A stretch of DNA of 36,954 nucleotides from the NCBI GenBank assembly GCA_900315105.1, contig OMXX01000036.1, forward strand, positions 1 through 36,954, read 5' to 3'. Positions within the stretch are counted from its first letter, which is position 1. Every line of letters starts with the position of its first letter. The stretch is from an uncultured Prevotellaceae bacterium (GTDB lineage Bacteria; Bacteroidota; Bacteroidia; Bacteroidales; Bacteroidaceae). Below, piece after piece: positions 32,075 to 36,954 of this stretch. Under the pieces are notes generated by a model. That model was given only the letters and a program-made list of their open reading frames with translations. It did no database searches and was not told the origin of the DNA. A program made the position numbers and the translations under genes.

Positions 32075-32464
32075 TTACTGATCATTCAACTTCCCATGCT
32101 TCTCATAATTCGCCTTGCGCACAATCTCGTTATTGTCGTTTACGAAAAGTACGGTTGGCTTATGTGAAGCAGCTTCCTGTGGAGTCATGTTTGCGTAAGC
32201 CATGATGATGACCTTGTCACCAACGCTCACGCATTTGGCAGCAGCACCATTAAGGCAAATGATGCCAGAGCCCTCTTCTCCTGCGATGGTGTATGTCTCG
32301 AAACGGTTGCCGTTGTTGATATCAACAATCTGCACTTTCTCGTATTCGAAAATACCAGCTTCGCGGAGTAGCTTTGTATCTATGGTAACGCTGCCTACAT
32401 AGTCGAGGTCTGCCTGTGTTACCTTGGCACGGTGAATCTTCGCTTTAAGTAATGTGATGTCCAT
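32075..32464 (-). CDS. panD: Aspartate 1-decarboxylase precursor
   Basis: Pyruvoyl enzyme converting L-aspartate to beta-alanine, which PanC joins to pantoate. 129 aa. The self-cleavage site is Gly24-Ser25 in DYVGSVTID, exactly where the family has it, and Ser25 becomes the pyruvoyl group. Lys9 in LLKAKIHRA, Tyr58 in FETYTIAG and Asn72 in CLNGAAA are conserved. It belongs to the panB-panC-panD-coaBC-coaX series. The gap to panC (229 nt) holds two 31-bp repeat units, one broken, and a nested palindrome. Confidence 0.98.
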   Translation of the reverse strand: MDITLLKAKIHRAKVTQADLDYVGSVTIDTKLLREAGIFEYEKVQIVDINNGNRFETYTIAGEEGSGIICLNGAAAKCVSVGDKVIIMAYANMTPQEAASHKPTVLFVNDNNEIVRKANYEKHGKLNDQ

Positions 32465-32471
32465 ATTGGTA

Positions 32472-32530
32472 GCCTAACCAAGCCTTCCCAAACGGGTAGT
32501 ACGATGTTGATAACATCGGAGTATGTGACC
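32472..32530. repeat. Broken 31-bp unit joined to the palindromic insert
   Basis: GCCTAACCAAGCCTTCCCAA (32472-32491) then ACGGGTAGTA and CGATGTT-GAT-AACATCG (32502-32518) with AGTATGTG. The expected second half of the unit is replaced by the palindrome. Confidence 0.8.
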
Positions 32531-32668
32531 AAATGTTTTATACACTTGAGAGCGTAAACCTTTTCTTCACGAAGACTTGGCTATAATTAATTAAATCTTT
32601 GAACGCTAAGACACAGAGCTAAGTTGATTACTGTAGATGCATCTTGTATTGTTTATCTTACTACCTAA

Positions 32669-32699
32669 CATCCTTCCCCTTGGGAAGGCTTGGTTAGGC
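32669..32699. repeat. 31-bp unit supplying the panC stop
   Basis: CATCCTTCCC-CTT-GGGAAGGCTTGGTTAGGC. The panC TAA (32694-32696) lies within it. The remaining gap to panD (32531-32668) shows nothing clear. Confidence 0.88.
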
Positions 32700-33539
32700 T
32701 TTTGTTATGAAGTTATCAATCAATCGTGTCTTGCCGATATAAACTGCAATAGCAACGAGTGTCTCGCCTGAGATGGTGTCAACGCGCTGTATGTTCTCGA
32801 AATCAACCACCTCAACGTAGTCAACACGTGCAAGTGGCTCGGTCTCAAGGTTTGTCTTGATGATGTCGATAATCTTCTTTGCGTTCTTCTCACCAGCCTC
32901 AATGGCCTCCTTGCCCTTCTTCAAGCTCTTTGAGAGGATGAGGGCAGCCTGACGCTCTTCTGCTGAGAGATATGTGTTGCGACTTGACTTTGCCAACCCG
33001 TCAGCCTCGCGAACGATTGGGCAAGGGATGATCTCGATAGGGAAGTTAAGGTCGCGAACGAAACGGCGGATAGTAGCCAACTGCTGTGCATCCTTCTGTC
33101 CGAAATATGCGCGGTCAGGGCAAACGATGTTGAAGAGCTTGCCTACTACTGTGCAGACGCCACGGAAATGTATAGGACGAACAGCACCACAGAGCAGTTC
33201 GGTGGTCTCTGTTGTGTCGATGAAAGATGTGAAATGACCAGGGTACATCTCTGATGGCTCTGGATTGAAAATCAAGTCGCCGCCAGCCTTCTCCACGAGT
33301 GCCTTGTCGTGCTCCATATCGCGTGGATATGCCTCAAAGTCCTCGTTAGGACCAAACTGAATCGGGTTTACGAATACTGACACAACGGTACGGTCATTCT
33401 GGCTGACTGACTTTACAATCAGGCTCTGATGACCTTCGTGAAGGTAACCCATAGTTGGAACAAGTCCTACTGTGAGTCCCTCTTTACGCCATTCTGATAC
33501 GATCTCTCTTACCTCTTTAACTGTTTTTACTACTTTCAT
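32694..33539 (-). CDS. panC: Pantothenate synthetase
   Basis: ATP-dependent condensation of pantoate and beta-alanine. From ATG 33539 (MKVVKTVKEVREIV) it is 281 aa; the in-frame ATG at 33608 would only translate the repeat at 33556-33595. Motifs: PTMGYLHEGHQSL (HxGH, about 27-39), VFVNPIQFGPNEDF, YFGQKDAQQLA, and CPIVREADGLAKSSRN (KMSKS-like). Its stop codon is donated by a 31-bp repeat unit. Confidence 0.97.
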   Translation of the reverse strand: MKVVKTVKEVREIVSEWRKEGLTVGLVPTMGYLHEGHQSLIVKSVSQNDRTVVSVFVNPIQFGPNEDFEAYPRDMEHDKALVEKAGGDLIFNPEPSEMYPGHFTSFIDTTETTELLCGAVRPIHFRGVCTVVGKLFNIVCPDRAYFGQKDAQQLATIRRFVRDLNFPIEIIPCPIVREADGLAKSSRNTYLSAEERQAALILSKSLKKGKEAIEAGEKNAKKIIDIIKTNLETEPLARVDYVEVVDFENIQRVDTISGETLVAIAVYIGKTRLIDNFITKA

Positions 33540-33555
33540 AATATAGAGTAACCAC

Positions 33556-33595
33556 GGCCTCTCCCCCCGCCCTCTCCCGTAGAGAGGGAGCCGGA
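33556..33595 (-). repeat. Solo 40-bp unit upstream of panC
   Basis: Same sequence as 32029-32068 in reverse (CTCTC/GAGAG stem variant), 16 nt before the panC ATG. Confidence 0.92.
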
Positions 33596-33627
33596 GCGCG
33601 AAAGGCATGTTAATTTTTAATTGTTAA

Positions 33628-34521
33628 TTAATAAATTTTCTTGAGCGAATCCCCATTATCTGAAAGACTATCCAAACATCCTTCCCTTTGGGAAGGCTTG
33701 GTTAGGCTTTTTAATACCTCCTCGCTTATCGCGAATGTATGCTCTTTTGCAGGGAATGCCCTTGACTCCACATCTGCCTTATATTGCTTGAAAGCCTCAA
33801 GCATGGTGTCGTGGAGATTGGCATATTTCTTAGCGAACTTTGGCGTGAAGTCGTTGGCATAGCCAAGCATATCCTGATACACAAGCACCTGACCGTCACA
33901 ACCGTTACCTGCTCCAATGCCTATGGTGAGGGCTGGAACGAGTTCGGTAATCTTTGATGCAAGTGCTGCCGGAACACATTCAAGTGTGATAGCAAAGGCA
34001 CCAGCCTCGCAAACTGCCTGAGCATCTGAAATGAGTTTCCTTGCTGCCTCAAGCGATTTACCCTGAACCTTATAGCCACCGAGCGTGTTAAACGACTGAG
34101 GGGTGAGTCCTATATGGGCAATTACAGGAATACCAGCCTGTACGATAGCCTTGATGCGGTCGGCATATTCCACACCTCCCTCAAGTTTCACAGCCTGGCA
34201 GTTTGTTTCCTTCATGATTCTGCCGGCATTCATAACGGCATCATACACAGAGCCCTGATACGACATGAAAGGCATATCGATAGCCACGAGAGCGTTCTTC
34301 GCGCCTCGGCAAACAGCCTTTCCATGATGAATCATGTCGTCAACGGTAACAGCAAGGGTATTCTCATAACCCAGCATCACGTTACCCAGAGAATCGCCAA
34401 CGAGAATCATATCAACCCCCGCTTCATCAATTGTGCAAGCTGTATGATAGTCGTATGCGGTAAGCATGCTTATAGGCTGAATGCCTTTACGACTAAGCAT
34501 ATCAGATATAGATTTCTTCAT
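33628..34521 (-). CDS. panB: 3-methyl-2-oxobutanoate hydroxymethyltransferase
   Basis: First step of pantothenate synthesis: ketoisovalerate + methylene-THF to ketopantoate. 297 aa, about 30 more than usual. Motifs: MLTAYDYHTA, VGDSLGNVMLG (metal/substrate loop), HIGLTPQSFNTLGGYKVQG, and GIGAGNGCDGQVLVYQDMLG. The family part ends near residue 270. Residues about 272-282 (TKPSQREGCLD) come from a 31-bp repeat unit read in frame, and about 15 more residues follow. It is first in the pan/CoA series, with a strong promoter and a structured leader of about 150 nt. Confidence 0.97.
   Translation of the reverse strand: MKKSISDMLSRKGIQPISMLTAYDYHTACTIDEAGVDMILVGDSLGNVMLGYENTLAVTVDDMIHHGKAVCRGAKNALVAIDMPFMSYQGSVYDAVMNAGRIMKETNCQAVKLEGGVEYADRIKAIVQAGIPVIAHIGLTPQSFNTLGGYKVQGKSLEAARKLISDAQAVCEAGAFAITLECVPAALASKITELVPALTIGIGAGNGCDGQVLVYQDMLGYANDFTPKFAKKYANLHDTMLEAFKQYKADVESRAFPAKEHTFAISEEVLKSLTKPSQREGCLDSLSDNGDSLKKIY
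33677..33707. repeat. 31-bp unit translated in the panB C-terminus
   Basis: CATCCTTCCC-TTT-GGGAAGGCTTGGTTAGGC, same as 1203-1233. Here the frame differs from panC, so it is read through. Confidence 0.9.
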
Positions 34522-34672
34522 TTTTTTGAAAAAATAAATAAGAAAAATTTGAAATAACCGCGCTACGGATTTACTGTGCAGCGAAAGTTCATTTCACGTG
34601 AATAAAATGAATTTAAAAAATAAGGGCGGTTATTGCAACCTTGGATGTTTTTAAAAGTATGCTCTTTTTACA
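34522..34672 (-). promoter_or_regulatory. Structured leader of panB with possible short peptide
   Basis: In the minus-strand transcript AATAACCGC (34626-34634) can pair with GCGGTTATT (34553-34561), enclosing an inner TTCATTT/AAATGAA hairpin (34605-34611 with 34588-34594). The outer stem's 3' arm is followed by a T-rich run. A 9-codon frame, MNFRCTVNP then TAG, lies between. Together this resembles an attenuator or small regulatory leader. No known riboswitch family is recognised. Confidence 0.45.
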
Positions 34673-34677
34673 GGGTG

Positions 34678-34709
34678 CAAAGTTACAAACATTTACCAAA
34701 ATATGCAAA
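34678..34709 (-). promoter_or_regulatory. panB promoter
   Basis: Minus-strand TTTG (34706-34709), 20-bp spacer, TAACTTTG (34678-34685): a perfect consensus. Start of transcription near 34672. Confidence 0.75.
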
Positions 34710-34820
34710 TCTTTATAGGATAATTTCCCATTTGTCGTGTAATTTACCTAATTTTATATTATTTTTCTGTGGAAATACACCTAATTAATAAGAAAATACC
34801 CCAAAATGGGGATAAACGAC

Positions 34821-34853
34821 ACATCCCCGACAGATTCGCTCTGACGGGGATGT
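34821..34853 (-). terminator. Terminator of the thioredoxin-fold gene
   Basis: Stem ACATCCCCG.CAGA/TCTG.CGGGGATGT (one A-A mismatch, 5-nt loop) 20 nt after the stop, followed by GTCGTTTAT on the minus strand. Confidence 0.65.
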
Positions 34854-34873
34854 CTTGCTTCATTTCGCGGATG

Positions 34874-36124
34874 TTATTTCTTAGCGAGCATCTTCTTTAT
34901 CTCTTCCCTCGGAAGCTCTTGAACGTAATCGTTAAATTCCTTTAGGAATCTGCTTAAACCTGCGGAAACGTTGAGTAAGTTGCCGTTAGGATGTATGATT
35001 ACAAAGTTTGGAGTTCCCTTTATTCCATAAGCAATTGACATGTCACTTGCATATTGCTGGGCTGTCCATTCATGAAAACTTTTATTATTGTTTCCTTCCA
35101 TCCAAGAATTGTCTACAGAAATGGCAACAACTTCTATCTTGTCTTTATAACGCTTGTAGAGCCAGTCAAGGACAGGTATCGCCTCCAAGCAAGGACCACA
35201 ACCTTTAGAGGTAAACTCCAGTATTATATATTTTCCTTTGAATTCTGAAAGTTTATGCTCATTCCCCTTACGGTCATAAAGCGTGAAGTCCCGCATTTTA
35301 TCACCAAATTTCAATTCTTTTGTCTCTTCGACTGTTCGCTGTGGCTCGTCCATTGAAAGGAAAGCTTTTGCCAGACCAATCTCTTCGTCATCACAATCTG
35401 CAGGGGCCTTCTCCATAATGAGATTACGTAATCTGTCCTTTAACTGACTGTTACCAAGTTGCTTTGCCAAAAATGAAATCGAATTTAGGTTCATCGCAAA
35501 AACAGAATTATATTCCCTGTTCTTCATGAAGTCGAGCATGGAAACTACTTGGATAGAGTCTTTTGCCCTTTCCAGTTTCTTTACCACATCATCGTCAACT
35601 TCGTCAGCCTCATATTCTTCTTGTATTCTTTTTCTGATAGCAGATAATTTCTCGTGTTCGTAATCCGCATATTCGAAGAATTCTTTCTGCAAAGGATGGT
35701 TGCTCTCTGCCCTCCATGAAATAGCATTTAATGCAGGAGTACCCGTAACCTTTACCTTTGCACCAGGATAGGCATAAACTGGCATGCCTTTCCCTTCTAT
35801 GTTAACCATATATTCCACATTGTCATCGTTTTCATCGAAATCCTTATAAACGAATTTCTTTTCTATGTGGAACTTTCCATTTCTTATAGTATCAACCAAT
35901 GTATTATTGGCATTATAGAATGCTTTTGTCTTTTTTATTCGAAAAGCCAAACTTACACGAGTTCCGTCTGGAACACCACTAAGTTCACCTTCAACAACGA
36001 TAGGTTTCATAGGTATTTCCTTTGATTTGTCTGCCACAGGCATTTTCATGGGCATTCCGGGATATTGTGCCCACGAACATTGTATGGTGAGCAAAAACAG
36101 AGAGAGTATCACTAATTTCTTCAT
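34874..36124 (-). CDS. Secreted TlpA-like thioredoxin-fold protein
   Basis: Exported thiol-disulfide protein, 416 aa. Sec signal MKKLVILSLFLLTIQCSWAQ (cleavage after WAQ). The N-terminal half (about 40-130) is beta-rich and resembles the DUF4369 domain often paired with TlpA in Bacteroidetes; a helical middle follows (about 140-260). The AhpC/TSA-thioredoxin domain (about 275-405) carries FTSKGCGPCLEAIPVLDWLY with a CGPC active site, and the cis-Pro loop KGTPNFVII. Probably a periplasmic reductase for cytochrome or envelope thiols; the partner is unknown. Confidence 0.92.
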   Translation of the reverse strand: MKKLVILSLFLLTIQCSWAQYPGMPMKMPVADKSKEIPMKPIVVEGELSGVPDGTRVSLAFRIKKTKAFYNANNTLVDTIRNGKFHIEKKFVYKDFDENDDNVEYMVNIEGKGMPVYAYPGAKVKVTGTPALNAISWRAESNHPLQKEFFEYADYEHEKLSAIRKRIQEEYEADEVDDDVVKKLERAKDSIQVVSMLDFMKNREYNSVFAMNLNSISFLAKQLGNSQLKDRLRNLIMEKAPADCDDEEIGLAKAFLSMDEPQRTVEETKELKFGDKMRDFTLYDRKGNEHKLSEFKGKYIILEFTSKGCGPCLEAIPVLDWLYKRYKDKIEVVAISVDNSWMEGNNNKSFHEWTAQQYASDMSIAYGIKGTPNFVIIHPNGNLLNVSAGLSRFLKEFNDYVQELPREEIKKMLAKK

Positions 36125-36178
36125 CTTGTAATAATTGTTATATTGTTTTAGTTTCTATGCCTTTATCTTACATACACA

Positions 36179-36186
36179 CAAAAATA
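36179..36186 (-). promoter_or_regulatory. -7 box of the thioredoxin-fold gene
   Basis: TATTTTTG on the minus strand, about 54 nt before the ATG. No clear -33 box. Confidence 0.5.
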
Positions 36187-36478
36187 CACACAAAACCTGA
36201 AATGGATTTAAAATGTTCGCATTTTTTAGAAAAATTAACTTTTGTCTATTCCCTAATTTAACGTGAGTTCGACCACAGAAAGCACGAGATTTGTCGCAGA
36301 CCCACTGACCACGGGGAAGTAAAGAAACGGAAGTTTTTCGCATAAGTTGCTTTCGCCATTTAGAAAAACCAATTAAAACAAAAGAACACAAAATAAAACA
36401 ATGTGAGTTCGATGACTTGCTTTAGCTTGATGAGCTTCAGCGAATAATTGCCCTTAAGACAAACAGCAAGCTGTTTTT

Positions 36479-36535
36479 AACTGACAATAATTACCAATCT
36501 TAAAAGATTGCGTAGATTGGTAATTATTGTCAGTT
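36479..36535. repeat. 22-bp perfect inverted repeat
   Basis: AACTGACAATAATTACCAAT.. (36479-36500) pairs with 36514-36535 without mismatch, 13-nt loop. Too AT-rich and lacking a T-run for a typical terminator. Confidence 0.9.
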
Positions 36536-36810
36536 CAGCATCGTAGATGCGTTTACATTGAATTCGTCGAACTGACGTTAAAACATTTGTTTTATATGTT
36601 TTTATTGGTTTTGTACTGTTTTTTTAGAAGGCGAAAGCAAATAGCAAGTCCGTTTATTCTGTGTCTTCCGTGTTCATGTTTATAATAACCACAGATATTC
36701 AGGATCTCACAGATAAAAGTCCCCCTATGCAGGGGGATTTAGAGGGTCTGCCTATCCTTTAAATCTGTGCTATCTGTGTTCGAGAAAAAATAAAGAAAGC
36801 ACGGCTGCGA

Positions 36811-36922
36811 GGGCTGTAAGCCCGACATATAACAGGGCAGTCCGCAAGGGCTGTTATATAGGTTGTTATAGTATATTGAGGTCTGAAGGACCGACACCTA
36901 TAGTCTTAGTCTTCAGGTGTCG
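36811..36922. repeat. Two REP-like double-hairpin units
   Basis: Unit 1: GGGCT-GTA-AGCCC (36811-36823) then ATATAACAG...CTGTTATAT (36827-36859). Unit 2: GGTC-TGAAG-GACC (36880-36892) then CGACACCT...AGGTGTCG (36892-36922). Each is a small hairpin followed directly by a larger one, the layout seen for REP sequences mobilised by Y1 (RAYT) transposases. Confidence 0.65.
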
Positions 36923-36954
36923 CACTTACAGCGCTCCGTTCCCCACATCCATTC

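Larger units (their letters stand above)
36125..36954. other. Gene-free, repeat-dense region
   Basis: No convincing gene over 830 bases. Contents from left to right: the thioredoxin gene promoter; a 17-bp inverted repeat TTTAACGTGAGTTCGAC (36257-36273) against 36566-36582; an imperfect inverted repeat of about 75 bp starting GCTTTCGCC (about 36350-36420 against 36560-36640); AAACAGC-AA-GCTGTTT (36461-36476); a 22-bp perfect hairpin; a CCCCCT-ATGC-AGGGGG hairpin (36721-36736); and two REP-like units (36811-36922). Confidence 0.7.

Noticed and set aside
36155..36391. 78-aa minus-strand frame
   Set aside because: Lies in AT-rich, inverted-repeat DNA and overlaps the promoter of the thioredoxin-fold gene; no protein features.
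36461..36476. AAACAGC-AA-GCTGTTT hairpin as a terminator
   Set aside because: Two-base loop and no gene leading into it; kept only as part of the repeat region.

Overview
The window looks like a chromosomal segment of a Bacteroidales bacterium, most likely a Prevotella-like member of the Prevotellaceae. The protein families are typical of that group (DUF3822 beside rsmD, TPR and TlpA secretory proteins, a GyrA with a SKGGVG-type box). Genes lack obvious Shine-Dalgarno sequences, and promoters fit the Bacteroidetes TTTG-N20-TAnnTTTG pattern. No rRNA, tRNA or CRISPR array was seen.

Layout. 1-862: the 3' part of an IS3-family transposase. 1.2-2.7 kb: pyrB-pyrI on the minus strand, divergent from a class A penicillin-binding protein (2.75-5.1 kb). 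5.2-6.8 kb: two minus-strand lipoproteins with near-identical promoters. 7.1-15.1 kb, plus strand: gyrA, two secreted TPR proteins, a DbpA-like helicase and a lytic transglycosylase lipoprotein. 15.9-17.0 kb, minus: an ECF sigma factor with a membrane partner. 17.2-18.6 kb, minus: a RecD-like helicase, divergent from DUF3822-rsmD-dnaG (19.0-22.8 kb). 22.9-24.0 kb: pheS, minus. 24.1-28.6 kb, plus: a lipoprotein, a Sua5/YrdC protein, a ClC channel with CBS domains, and fmt. 28.8-34.5 kb, minus: panB-panC-panD-coaBC-coaX and a Rossmann/DUF2520 reductase, together nearly the whole route from ketoisovalerate to 4'-phosphopantetheine. 34.9-36.1 kb: a thioredoxin-fold protein. 36.1-36.95 kb holds no convincing gene but is full of inverted repeats.

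The genes are mostly core housekeeping. The unusual part is the density of short repeats. I see five kinds: (a) a 40-bp GC-rich hairpin unit, about ten copies, single or as inverted pairs around a shared core; (b) a 31-bp unit with a CCTTCCC/GGGAAGG stem that sits at gene 3' ends and supplies a stop codon or C-terminal residues; (c) heptamer arrays, often as inverted arms; (d) arrays with an 11-bp period; (e) a 17-19 bp palindrome (GATGTT-GAT-AACATC) nested inside copies of (a) and next to a copy of (b). Several copies are read in frame inside DnaG, Sua5, the DEAD-box helicase, the RecD-like helicase, the DUF2520 protein, CoaBC, CoaX and PanB. Paired base changes in the hairpin stems suggest that the folded form is what is maintained.

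I found no clear defence, secretion or biosynthetic system. The best candidates for new biology are the repeats that have become coding sequence, the perfect hairpin spanning the coaBC stop and coaX start, the structured panB leader, and the DUF2520 gene as a possible missing ketopantoate reductase.
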